From contig NW_027327633.1 of the NCBI RefSeq assembly GCF_047675955.1, positions 1 to 64,000 on the forward strand: 64,000 nucleotides of DNA, read 5' to 3'. The notes below the pieces were generated by a model. The model was not told the DNA's origin. It searched no databases and saw only the letters and a program-made list of their open reading frames with translations. The position numbers were made by a program, and so were the translations under genes. Of this stretch, positions 22,317 to 34,165 are shown piece after piece (positions within the stretch are counted from its first letter, which is position 1; the number at the start of each line of letters is the position of its first letter). The stretch is from Chlorocebus sabaeus. Lineage: Eukaryota > Chordata > Mammalia > Primates > Cercopithecidae.

Positions 22317-24229
22317 ATGTTTCCTTTTTCACCATAGTCCTCTATGGGCTTCAAATATCACTTTGCCAATTCCACAAGAACAGCCTTATCGAAAGGCTTC
22401 ATGAAGGGAAAGATGTAACTCTGTGAGATGAATTAACAGAACACAGAGCAGTTTCTCAGAAAGTTTCTTTCCAGTTTTGAACGGAAGATATTTCCTTTTT
22501 CACCATATCCCACTATGGGCTTCCAAATATCCCTTTGCCAATTCCACAACAACAGCCTTAGCGAAAGGCTTCTTGAAGGGAAAGATGTAACTCTGTGAGA
22601 TGAATTAACAGAACACAGAGCAGTTTCTCAGAAAGCTTCCTTCCAGTATTGAACGGAAGATAATTCCTTTTTCACCATAGCCCTCTATGGGATTCCAAAT
22701 ATCCGTTTGCCAATTCCACAAGAACAGCCTTAGCGAAAGGCTTCTTGAAGGGAAAGATGTAACTCTGTGAGATGAATTAACAGAACACAGAGCAGTTTCT
22801 GAGAAAGCTTCTTTCCAGTTTTGAACGGAAGATATTTCCTTTTTCACCATAGCCCACTATGGGCTTCCAAATATCCCTTTGCCAACTCCACAAGAACAGC
22901 CTTAGCGAAAGGCTTCTTGAAGGGAAAGATGTAACTCTGTGAGATGAATTAACAGAACACAGAGCAGTTTCTCAGAAAGCTTCTTTCCAGTTTTGAACGG
23001 AAGATATTTCCTTTTTCACCACAGCCCTCTATGGGCTTCCAAATATCCCTTGCCAATTGCACAAGAACAGCCTTAGCGAAAGGCTTCTTGAAGGGAAAGA
23101 TGTAACTCTGTGAGATGAATTAACAGAACACATAGCAGTTTCTCAGAAAGCTTCTTTCCAGTATTGAACGGAAGATAATTCCTTTTTCACCATAGCCCTC
23201 TATGGGCTTCCAAATATCCGTTTGCCAATTCCACAAGAACAGCCTAAGCGAAAGGATTCTTGAAGGGAAAGATGTAACTCTGTGAGATGAATTAACAGAA
23301 CACAGAGCAGTTTCTCAGAAAGCTTCTTTCCAGTTTTGAACTGAAGATACTTCCTTTTTCACCATAGGCCTCTATGGGCTTCCAAATATCACTTTGCCAA
23401 TTCCACAAGAACGGCCTTAGCGAAAGGGTTCTTGAAGGGAAAGATGTAACTCTGTGAGATGAATTAACGGAACACAGAGCAGTTTCTCAGAAAGCTTCTT
23501 TCCAGTTTTGAACGGAAGTTATTTCCTTTTTCACCATAGCCCTCTATGGGCTTCCAAATATCACTTTGCCAATTCCACAAGAACAGCCTTAGCGAAAGGC
23601 TTCTTGAAGGGTAAGATGTAACTCTGTGAGATGAATTAACAGAACACAGAGCAGTTTCTCAGAAAGCTTCTTTCCAGTTTTGAACGGAAGATATTTCCTT
23701 TTTCACCATAGCCCTCTATGGGCTTCCAAATATCACTTTGCCAATTCCACAAGAACAGCCTTAGCGAAAGGCTTCTTGAAGGGGAAGATGTAACTCGGTG
23801 AGATGAATTAACAGAACATAGAGCAGTTTCTCAGAAAGCTTCTTTCCAGTATTAAACGCAAGATATTTCCTTTTTCACCATAGCCCTCTATGGGCTTCCA
23901 AATATCATTTTGCCAATTCCACAAGAACAGCCTTAGCGAAAGGCTTCTTGAAGGGAAAGATGTAACTCTGGGAGATGAATTAACAGAACACAGAGCAGTT
24001 TCTTAGAAAGCTTCTTTCCAGTATTGAACGGAAGATATTTCCTTTTTCACCATAGCCCTTAATGGGCTTCCAAATATCCTTTTGCCAATTCCAGAAGAAC
24101 AGCCTACGCGAAGGGCTTCTTGAAGGAAAGATGTACGTCTGTGAGATGAATTAACAGAACACAGAGCAGTTTCTCAGAAAGCTTCTTTCCAGTTTTGAAC
24201 GGAAGATAATTCCTTTTTCACCATAGACC
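22317..24229 (-). repeat. Monomer series shared with 44.6-45.1 kb and 19.7-20.6 kb
   Basis: Begins with a copy one base short (GGGCTTCAAATATC), then the CTTATCGAAAGGCTTCATG copy, a copy with AAAGTTTCTTTCC that lacks HindIII, CACAACAACAGCC, CTTCCTTCCAG and GGGATTCCAAATATCCG. The same order recurs at about 44.69-45.07 kb. From 23,175 it follows the 19.7-20.6 kb series. It ends with a short copy containing CCTACGCGAAGGG and GTACGTCTG. Confidence 0.72.
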
Positions 24230-24850
24230 TCTATGGGCTTCCAAATATCCCTTTGCCAATTCCACAAGAACAGCCTTAGCGAAAGGCTTCTTGAAGGGAA
24301 AGATGTAACACTGTGAGATGAATTAACAGAACACAGAGCAGTTTCTCAGAAAGCTTCCTTCCAGTTTTGAACGGAAGATACTTCCTTTTTCACCATAGCC
24401 CTCTATGGGCTTCCAAATATCACTTTGCCAATTCCACAAGAACAGACTTAGCGAAAGGGTTCTTGAAGGGAAAGATGTAACTCGGTGAGATGAATTAACA
24501 GAACACAGAGCAGTTTCTCAGAAAGCTTCTTTCCAGTTTCCAATGATAGATATTTCCTTTTTCACCATAGCCCTCTATGTGCTTCCAAATATCACTTTGC
24601 CAATTCCACAAGAACAGCCTTAGCAAAAGGCTTCTTGAAGGGAAAGATGTAACTCTGTGAGATGCATTAACCGAACACAGAGCAGTTTCTCAGAAGGCTT
24701 CTTTCCAGTATTGAACGCAAGATATTTCCTTTTTCACAGTATCCCTCCATGGACTTCCAAATATCACTTTCCAATTCCACAAGAACAGCCTTAGCGAACG
24801 GCTTCTTGAAGGGAAAGATGTAACTCTCTGAGATGAATTAACAGAACACA
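24230..24850 (-). repeat. TTTCCAATGATAG block, first of four occurrences
   Basis: The order GACTTAGCGAAAGGGTTC, TTTCCAATGATAG, CTCTATGTGCTTCC, GATGCATTAACCG, CAGAAGGCTTC, ACAGTATCCCTCC and a two-base-short ATATCACTTTCCAATTCC occurs here and near 33.5-34.1, 38.4-38.9 and 41.8-42.3 kb. The ATTAACCG marker sits at about 24,668, 33,948, 38,761 and 42,197. Spacings are 9,280, 4,813 and 3,436 bp, each a whole number of monomers less a few bases. Confidence 0.82.
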
Positions 24851-26249
24851 GAGCAGTTTCTCAGAAAGCTTCTTTCCAGTTTTGAACGGAAGATATTTCC
24901 TTTTTCACCGTTGCCCTCTATGGGTTTCCAAATATCACTTTGCCAATTCCACAAGAACAGCCTTAGCGAAAGGCTGCTTGAAGGGAAAGATGTAACTCTG
25001 TGAGATGAATTAACAGAACACAGAGCAGTTTCTCAGAAAGCTTCTTTCCAGTTTTGAACGGAAGATATTTCCTTTTTCACCACAGCCCTCTAAGGGCTTC
25101 CAAATATCCCTTGCCAATTGCACAAGAACAGCCTTAGCGAAAGGCTTCTTGAAGGGAAAGATGTAACTCTGTGAGATGAATTAACAGAACACATAGCAGT
25201 TTCTCAGAAAGCTTCTTTCCAGTATTGAACGGAAGATAATTCCTTTTTCACCATAGCCCTCTATGGGCTTCCAAATATCCCTTTGCCAATTCCACAAAAA
25301 CAGCCTAAGCGAAAGGCTTCTTGAAGGGAAAGATGTAACTCTGTGAGATGAATTAACAGAACACAGAACAGTTTCTCAGAAAGCTTCTTTCCAGTTTTGA
25401 ACGGAAGATACTTCCTTTTTCACCATAGGCCTCTATGGGCTTCCAAATATCACTTTGCCAATTCCGCAAGAACAGCCTTAGCGAAAGGATACTTGAAGGG
25501 AAAGATGTAACTCTGTGAGATGAATTAACAGAACACAGAGCAGTTTCTCAGAAAGCTTCTTTCCAGTTTTGAACGGAAGTTATTTCCTTTTTCACCATAG
25601 CCCTCTATGGGCTTCCAAATATCACTTTGCCAATTCCACAAGAACAGCCTTAGCGAAAGGCTTCTTGAAGGGAAAGATGTAACTCTGTGATATGAATTAA
25701 CAGAACACAGAGCAGTTTCTCAGAAAGCTTCTTTCCAGTTTTGAACGGAAGATATTTCCTTTTTCACCATAGCCCACTATGGGCTTCCAAATATCCCTTT
25801 GCCAACTCCACAAGAACAGCCTTAGCGAAAGGCTTCTTGAAGGGAAAGATGTAACTCTGTGAGATGAATTAACAGAACACAGAGCAGTTTCTCAGAAAGC
25901 TTCTTTCCAGTATTGAACGGTAGATAATTCCTTTTTCACCATAGCCCTCTATGGGCTTCCAAATATCACTTTGCCAATTCCACAAGAACAGCCTAAGCGA
26001 AAGGCTTCTTGAATTGAAAGATGTAACTCTGTGAGATGAATTAACAGAACACAGAGCAGTTTCTCAGAAAGCTTCTTTCAAATTTTGAACGGAAGATACT
26101 TCCTTTTTCACCATAGGCCTCTATGGGCTTCCAAATATCACTTTGCCAATTCCATAGGAACAGCCTTAGCGAAAGGGTTCTTGAAGGGAAAGATGTAACT
26201 CTGTGAGATGAATTAACGGAACACAGAGCAGTTTCTCAGAAAGCTTCTT
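24851..26249 (-). repeat. Monomer series shared with 32.1-32.9 and 39-41 kb
   Basis: The first part (GGGTTTCC copy, CTCTAAGGGC with CCCTTGCCAATTGCAC) recurs near 39.0-39.3 and 42.4-42.7 kb. The second part (ACAAAAACAGCC, CCGCAAGAAC, GATATGAATTAAC, CCCACTATGGGC, GGTAGATAATTCC at 25,919) recurs at 32.1-32.85 kb (GGTAG at 32,794, offset 6,875 bp, 40 monomers less five) and at 40.5-41.1 kb. A TTTCAAATTTTG copy near 26,076 is private. Confidence 0.72.
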
Positions 26250-28780
26250 TCCAGTTTTGAACGGAAGTTATTTCCTTTTTCACCATAGCCCTCTATGGGC
26301 TTCCAAATATCACTTTGCTAATTCCACAAGAACAGCCTTAGCGAAAGGCTTCTTGAAGGGAAAGATGTAACTCTCTGAGATGAATTAACAGAACACAGAG
26401 CAGTTTCTCAGAAAGCTTCTTTCCAGTTTTGAACGGAAGTTATTTCCTTTTTCACAATAGCCCTCTATGGGCTTCGAAATATCCCTTTGCCAATTCCACA
26501 AGAACAGCCTTAGCGAAAGGCTTCTTGAAGGGAAAGATGTTACACTGTGAGATGAATTAACAGAACACAGAGCAGTTTCTCAGAAAGCTTCTTTCCAGTT
26601 TTGAACGGAAGATACTTCCTTTTTCACCATAGCCCTCTATGGGCTTCCAAATATCACTTTGCCAATTCCACAAGAACAGACTTAGCGAAAGGGTTCTTGA
26701 AGGGAAAGATGTAACTCGGTGAGATGAATTAACAGAACACAGAGCAGTTTCTCAGAAAGCTTCTTTCCAGTTTTGAACGGAAGATATTTTCTTTTTCACC
26801 GTTGCCCTCTATGGGCTTCCAAATATCACTTTGCCAATTCCACAAGAACAGCCTTAGCGAAAGGCTTCTTGAAGGGAAAGATGTAACTCTGTGAGATGAA
26901 TTAACAGAACACAGAGCAGTTTCTCAGAAAGCTTCTTTCCAGTTTTGAACGGAAGATATTTCCTTTTTCACCACAGCACTCTATGGGCTTCCAAATATCC
27001 CTTGCCAATTGCACAAGAACAGACTTAGCGAAAGGCTTCTTGAAGGGAAAGATGTAACTCTGTGAGATGAATTAACAGAACACAGAGCAGTTTCTCAGAA
27101 AGCTTCTTTCCAGTTTTGAACGGAAGATATTTCCTTTTTCACCATAGCCCTCTATGGGCTTCCAAATATCCCTTTGCCAATTCCACAAGAACAGCCTTAG
27201 CGAAAGGCTTCTTTAAGGGAAAGATGTAACTCTGTTAGTTGAATTAACAGAACACATAGCAGTTTCTCAGAAAGCTTCTTTCCAGTTTTGAACGGAAGAT
27301 ATTTCCTTTTTCACCATAGCCCTCTATGGGCTTCCAAATATCACTTTGCCAACTCCACAAGAACAGCCTTAGCGAAAGGCTTCTTGAAGGGAAAGATGTA
27401 ACTCTGTGAGATGAATTAACAGAACACAGAGGCCTTTCTCAGAAAGCTTCTTTCCAGTATTGAACGCAAGATATTTCCTTTTTCACCGTAGCCCTCCATG
27501 GGCTTCCAAATATCACTTTGCCAATTGCACAAGAACAGCCTTAGCGAAAGGCTTCTTGAAGGGAAAGATGTAACTCGGTGAGATGAATTAACAGAACATA
27601 GAGCAGTTTCTCAGAAAGCTTCTTTCCAGTATTAAACGCAAGATATTTCCTTTTTCACCATAGCCCTCTATGGGCTTCCAAATATCACTTTGCCAATTCC
27701 ACAAGAACAGCCTTAGCGAAAGGCTTCATGAAGGGAAAGATGTAACTCTGGGAGATGAATTAACAGAACACAGAGCAGTTTCTCAGAAAGCTTCTTTCCA
27801 GTTTTGAACGGAAGATATTTCCTTTTTCACCATAGCCCTTAATGGGCTTCCAAATATCCCCTTGCCAATTCCACAAGAACAGCCTTAGCGAAAAGCTTCT
27901 TCAAGGCAAAGATGTAACTCTGTGAGATGAATTAAAAGAACACAGAACAGTTTCTCAGAAATCTTCTTTCCAGTTTTGAACGGAAGATACTTCCTTTTTC
28001 ACCATAGCCCTCTATGGGCTTCCAAATATCACTTTGCCAATTCCACAAGAAAAGACATAGCGAAAGGCTTCTTGAAGGGAAAGTTTTAACTCTGTGAGAT
28101 GAATTAACAGAACACAGAGCAGTTTCTCAAAAAGCTTCTTTCCAGTATTGAACGCAAGATATTTCCTTTTTCACCGTAGCGCTCCATGGGCTTCCAAATA
28201 TCCCTTTGCCAATTCCACAAGAACAGCCTTAGCGAAAGGCTTCTTGAAGGGAAAGATGTAACTCGGTGAGATGAATTAACAGAACATAGAGCAGTTTCTC
28301 AGAAAGCTTCTTTCCAGTATTAAACGCAAGATATTTCCTTTTTCACCAAAGCCCTCTATGGGCTTCCAAATATCATTTTGCCAATTCCACAAGAACAGCC
28401 TTAGCGAAAGGCTTCTAGAAGGGAAAGATGTAACTCTGGGAGATGAATTAACAGAACACAGAGCAGTTTCTCAGAAAGCTTCTTTCCAGTTTTGAACGGA
28501 AGATATTTCCTTTTTCACCATAGCCCTTAATGAGCTTCCAAATATCCTTTTGCCAATTCCACAAGAACAGCCTAGGCGAAGGGCTTCTTGAAGGAAAGAT
28601 GTACGTCTGTGAGATGAATTAACAGAACACAGAGCAGTTTCTCAGAAAGCTTCTTTCCAGTTTTGAACGGAAGATAATTCCTTTTTCACCATAGCCCTCT
28701 ATGGGCTTCCAAATATCACTTTGCCAATTCCACAAGAACAGACTTAGCGAAAGGCTTTTTGAGGGGAAAGATGTAACTCT
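26250..28780 (-). repeat. Block shared with 34,150-36,342, copy 1
   Basis: Matches at an offset of 7,905 bp in its first part (the GGGCTTCGAAATATCC copy at 26,469 and 34,374), then 7,562 bp from the TCTGTTAG copy (27,231 and 34,793) through GACATAGCG (28,054 and 35,616), GTTTTAACTC, a TAGCGCTCC copy, CTTCTAGAAGGG and TTAATGAGCTTCC. The 343-bp step means two monomers near 26.75-27.1 kb are missing from the partner. The AGGCCTTTCTC form near 27,430 corresponds to AGGACTTTCTC in the partner. Confidence 0.82.
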
Positions 28781-31189
28781 GTGAGATGAATTAACAGAAC
28801 ACAGAGCAGTTTCTCAGAAAGCTTCTTTCCAGTATTGAACGGAAGATATTTCCTTTTTCACCGTTGCCCTCTATGGGCTTCCAAATATCCCTTTGCCAAT
28901 TCCAAAAGAACAACCTTAGCGAAAGGCTTCTTGAAGGCAAGATGTAACTCTGTGAGATGAATTAACAGAACACAGAGCAGTTTCTCAGAAAGCTTCTTTC
29001 CAGTTTTGAACGGAAGATATTTCCTTTTTCACCACAGCCCTCTATGGGCTTCCAAATATCCCTTTGCCAATTCCACAAGAACAGCCTTAGCGAAAGGCTT
29101 CTTGAAGGGAAAGATGTAACTCTGTGAGATGAATTAACAGAACTCAGAGCAGTTTCTCAGAAAGCTTCTTTCCAGTTTTGAACGGAAGATATTTCCTTTT
29201 TCACCGTAGCCCTCTAGGGGCTTCCAAATATCACTTTACCAATTCCACAAGAACAGCCTTAGCGAAAGGCTTCTTTAAGGGAAAGATGTAACTCTGTGAG
29301 ATGAATTAACAGAACACAGAGCAGTTTCTCAGAAAGCTTCTTTCCAGTATTCAACGCAAGTTATTTCCTTTTTCACCGTAGCCCTCCATGGGCTTCCAAA
29401 TATCACATTGCCTATTCCACAAGAACAGCCTTAGCGAAAGGTTTCTTGAAGGGAAAGATGTAACTCGGTGAGATGAATTAACAGAACACAGAGCAGTTTC
29501 TCAGAAAGCTTCTTTCCAGTATTGAACGCAAGATATTTCCTTTTTCACCATAGTCCTCTATGGGCTTCCAAATATCCCTTTGCCAATTCCACAAGAACAG
29601 CCTAAGCGAACGGCTTCTTGAAGGAAAGATGTAAGTCTGTGAGATGAATTAACAGAACACAGAGCAGTTTCTCAGAAAGCTTCTTTCCAGTTTTGAACGG
29701 AAGATACTTCCTTTTTCACCATAGCCCTCTATGGGCTTCCAAATATCCCTTTGCCAATTCCACAAGAACAGACTTAGCGAAAGGCTTCTTGAAGGGAAAG
29801 TTTTAACTCTGTGAGATGAATAAACAGAACACAGAGCAGTTTCTCAAAAAGCTTCTTTCCAGTATTGAACGCAAGATATTTCCTTTTTCACCATAGCCCT
29901 CTATGGGCTTCCAAATATCCCTTTGCCAATTAAACAAGAACAGCCTTAGAGAAAGGCTTCTTGAAGGGAAAGATGTAACTCTGGGAGATGAATTAACAGA
30001 ACACAGAGCAGTTTCTCAGAAAGCTTCTTTCCAGTATTGAACCGAAGATATTTCCTTTTTCACCACAGCCCTCTATGGGCTTCCAAATATCCCTTTGCCA
30101 ATTCCACAAGAACAGCCTTAGCGAAAGGCTTCTTGAAGGGAAAGTTTTAACACTGTGAGATGAATTAACAGAACACAGAGCAGTTTCTCAAAGAGCTTCT
30201 TTCCAGTATTGAACGCAAGATATTTCCTTTTTCACCGTAGACCTCCATGGGCTTCCAAATATCACTTTGACAATTCCACAAGAACAGCCTTAGCAAAAGG
30301 CTTCTTGAAGGGAAAGATGTAACTCGGTGAGATCAATTAACAGAACATAGAGCAGTTTCTCAGAAAGCTTCTTTCCAGTTTTGAACGGAAGATATTTCCT
30401 TTTTCACCATAGCCCTTTATGGGCTTCCAAATATCCCTTTGCCAATTCCACAAGAACAGCCTTAGAGAAAGGCTTCTTGAAGGGAAAGATGTAACTCTGG
30501 GAGATGAATAAACAGAACACAGGGCAGTTTCTCAGAAAGCTTCTTTCCAGTTTTGAACGGAAGATATTTCCTTTTTCACCATAGCCCTTAATGGGCTTCC
30601 AAATATCCCTTTGCCAATTCCACAAGAACAGCCTTAGCGAAAGGCTTCTTGAAGGGAAAGATGTAAGTCTGTGAGATGAATTTACAGAACACAGAGCAGT
30701 TTCTCAGAAAGCTTCTTTCCAGTATTGAACCGAAGATATTTCCTTTTTCACCGTAGCCCTCTATGGGCTTCCAAATATCCTCTGCTAATTCCACAAGAAC
30801 AGCCTTAGCGAAAGGCTTCTTGAAGGGAAAGATGTAACTCTGTGAGATGAATTAACAGAACACAGAGCAGTTTCTCAGAAAGCTTCTTTCCAGGTTTGAA
30901 CGGAAGATAATTCCTTTTTCACCATAGCCCTCTATGGGCTTCCAAATATCACCTTGCCAATTCCACAAGAACAGCCTTAGCAAAAGGCTTCTTGAAGGGA
31001 AAGATGTAACTCTGTGAGATGAATTAACAGAACACAGAGCAGTTTCTCAGAAGGCTTCTTTCCAGCATTGAACTCAAGATATTTCCTTTTTCACAGTATC
31101 CCTCCATGGACTTCCAAATATCACTTTGCCAATTCCACAAGAACAGCCTTAGCGAAAGGCTTCTTGAAGGGAAAGATGTAACTCTGTGA
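28781..31189 (-). repeat. Mixed monomers, including relatives of 44 kb and 56 kb series
   Basis: 28.78-29.57 kb continues the CCAAAAGAACAACC, GAACTCAG, ATTCAACGC, CACATTGCCTATTCC series seen again at 44.05-44.6 kb. At 30,370-30,900 there is a series (TTAGAGAAAGG, GGGAGATGAATAAACAG, CCCTTAATGGGC, GAATTTACAG, ACCGAAG, TCCTCTGCTAATTCC) also found at 56.2-56.6, 59.8-60.2 and 62.2-62.6 kb. Private variants include CCAATTAAACAAG near 29,925. The two GTTTTAAC copies near 29,805 and 30,145 are close relatives. Confidence 0.7.
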
Positions 31190-34165
31190 GATGCATTAAC
31201 AGAACACAGAGCAGTTTCTCAGAAAGCTTCTTTCCAGTATTGAACGGAAGATATTTCCTTTTTCACCGTTGCCCTCTATGGGCTTCCAAATATCCCTTTG
31301 CCAATTCCACAAGAACAACCTTAGCGAAAGGCTTCTTGAAGGCAAAGATGTAACTCTGTGAGATGAATTAACAGAACACAGAGCAGTTTCTCAGAAAGCT
31401 TCTTTCCAGTTTTGAACGGAAGATATTTCCTTTTTCACCACAGCCCTCTATGGGAGTACAAATATCCCTTTGCCAATTCCAGAAGAACAGCCTTAGCGAA
31501 AGGCTTCTTGAAGGGAAAGATGTAACTCTGTGAGATGAATTAACAGAACTCAGAGCAGTTTCCCGGAAAGCTTCTTTCCAGTTTTGAACGGAAGATATTT
31601 CCTTTTTCACCGTAGCCCTCTAGGGGCTTCCAAATATCACTTTACCAATTCCACAAGAACAGCCATAGCGTAAGGCTTCTTGAAGGGAAAGATGTAACTC
31701 GGTGAGATGAATTAACAGAACACAGAGCAGTTTCTCAGAAAGCTTCTTTCCAGTATTGAACGCAAGATATTTCCTTTTTCACCACAGTCCTCTATGGGCT
31801 TCCAAATATCACTTTGCCAATTCCACAAGAACAGCCTTATCGAAAGGCTTCATGAAGGGAAAGATATAACTCTGTGAGATGAATTAACAGAACACAGAGC
31901 AGTTTCTCAGAAAGCTTCTTTCCAGTTTTGAGCGGAAAATATTTCCTTTTTCACCGTAGCCCTTAATGGGCTTCCAAATATCCCTTTGCCAATTCCACAA
32001 GAACAGCCTTAGCGAAAGGCTTCTTGAAGGGAAAGATGTAACTCTGTGAGATGAATTAACAGAACACATAGCAGTTTCTCAGAAAGCTTCTTTCCGGTAT
32101 TGAACGGAAGATAATTCCTTTTTCACCATAGCCCTCTATGGGCTTCCAAATATCCCTTTGCCAATTCCACAAAAACAGCCTAAGCGAAAGGCTTCTTGAA
32201 GGGAAAGATGTAACTCTGTGAGATGAATTAACAGAACACAGAACAGTTTCTCAGAAAGCTTCTTTCCAGTTTTGAACGGAAGATACTTCCTTTTTCACCA
32301 TAGGCCTCTATGGGCTTCCAAATATCACTTTGCCAATTCCGCAAGAACGGCCTTAGCGAAAGGATTCTTGAAGGGAAAGATGTAACTCTGTGAGATGAAT
32401 TAACAGAACACAGAGCAGTTTCTCAGAAAGCTTCTTTCCAGTTTTGAACGGAAGTTATTTCCTTTTTCACCATAGCCCTCTATGGGCTTCCAAATATCAC
32501 TTTGCCAATTCCACAAGAACAGCGTTAGCGAAAGGCTTCTTGAAGGGAAAGATGTAACTCTGTGATATGAATTAACAGAACACAGAGCAGTTTCTCAGAA
32601 AGCTTCTTTCCAGTTTTGAACGGAAGATATTTCCTTTTTCACCATAGCCCACTATGGGCTTCCAAATATCCCTTTGCCAACTCCACAAGAACAGCCTTAG
32701 CGAAAGGCTTCTTGAAGGGAAAGATGTAACTCTGTGAGATGAATTAACAGAGCACAGAGCAGTTTCTCAGAAAGCTTCTTTCCAGTATTGAACGGTAGAT
32801 AATTCCTTTTTCACCATAGCCCTCTATGGGCTTCCAAATATCCTCTGCTAATTCCACAAGAACAGCCTTAGCGAAAGGCTTCTTGAAGGGAAAGATGTAA
32901 CTCGGTGAGATGAATTAACAGAACACAGAGCAGTTTCTCAGAAAGCTTCCTTCCAGTATTGAACGGAAGATAATTCCTTTTTCACCATAGCCCTCTATGG
33001 GATTCCAAATATCCGTTTGCCAATTCCACAAGAACAGCCTTAGCGAAAGGCTTCTTGAAGGGAAAGATGTAACTCTGTGAGATGAATTAACAGAACACAG
33101 AGCAGTTTCTCAGAAAGCTTCTTTCCAGTTTTGAACGGAAGATACTTCCTTTTTCACCATAGGCCTCTATAGGCTTCCAAATATCACTTTGCCAATTCCA
33201 CAAGAACAGCCTTAGCGAAAGGGTTCTTGAAGGGAAAGATGTAACTCTGTGAGATGAATTAACGGAACACAGAGCAGTTTCTCAGAAAGCTTCTTTCCAG
33301 TTTTGAACGGAAGTTATTTCCTTTTTCACCATAGCCCTCTATGGGCTTCCAAATATCACTTTGCTAATTCCACAAGAACAGCCTTAGCGAAAGGTTTCTT
33401 GAAGGGAAAGATGTAACTCTCTGAGATGAACTAACAGAACACAGAGCAGTTTCTCAGAAAGCTTCTTTCCAGTTTTGAACGGAAGTTATTTCCTTTTTCA
33501 AAATAGCCCTCTATGGGCTTCCAAATATCCCTTTGCCAATTCCACAAGAACAGCCTTAGCGAAAGGCTTCTTGAAGGGAAAGATGTAACACTGTGAGATG
33601 AATTAACAGAACACAGAGCAGTTTCTCAGAAAGCTTCTTTCCAGTTTTGAACGGAAGATACTTCCTTTTTCACCATAGCCCTCTATGGGCTTCCAAATAT
33701 CACTTTGCCAATTCCACAAGAACAGACTTAGCGAAAGGGTTCTTGAAGGGAAAGATGTAACTCGGTGAGATGAATTAACAGAACACAGAGCAGTTTCTCA
33801 GAAAGCTTCTTTCCAGTTTCCAATGATAGATATTTCCTTTTTCACCATAGCCCTCTATGTGCTTCCAAATATCACTTTGCCAATTCCACAAGAACAGCCT
33901 TAGCAAAAGGCTTCTTGAAGGGAAAGATGTAACTCTGTGAGATGCATTAACCGAACACAGAGCAGTTTCTCAGAAGGCTTCTTTCCAGTATTGAACGCAA
34001 GATATTTCCTTTTTCACAGTATCCCTCCATGGACTTCCAAATATCACTTTCCAATTCCACAAGAACAGCCTTAGCGAAAGGCTTGTTGAAGGGAAAGATG
34101 TAACTCTGTGAGATGAATTAACAGAACACAGAGCAGTTTCTCAGAAAGCTTCTTTCCAGTTTTGA
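31190..34165 (-). repeat. Block shared with 36,342-38,985, copy 1
   Basis: Offset 5,157 bp from 31,190 to about 32,280 (ATGCATTAACAG, the odd GGGAGTACAAATATCC copy near 31,453, CATAGCGTAAGG, CACCACAGTCC, GAGCGGAAAAT). The offset then becomes 4,813 bp to about 34,130, because two monomers (344 bp, about 32,281-32,625) are absent from the partner. TATGGGATTCC near 33,000 and TATAGGC near 33,169 correspond to TATGCGATTCC and TATACGC in both later copies, so this copy branches outside the 37.4 and 40.9 kb pair. Confidence 0.84.

Noticed and set aside
30404..30794. Overlapping 73- and 68-codon frames, repeated at 56,186, 59,795 and 62,201
   Set aside because: Same satellite read through two adjacent monomers. 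The recurrence reflects HOR copying, not a conserved gene.
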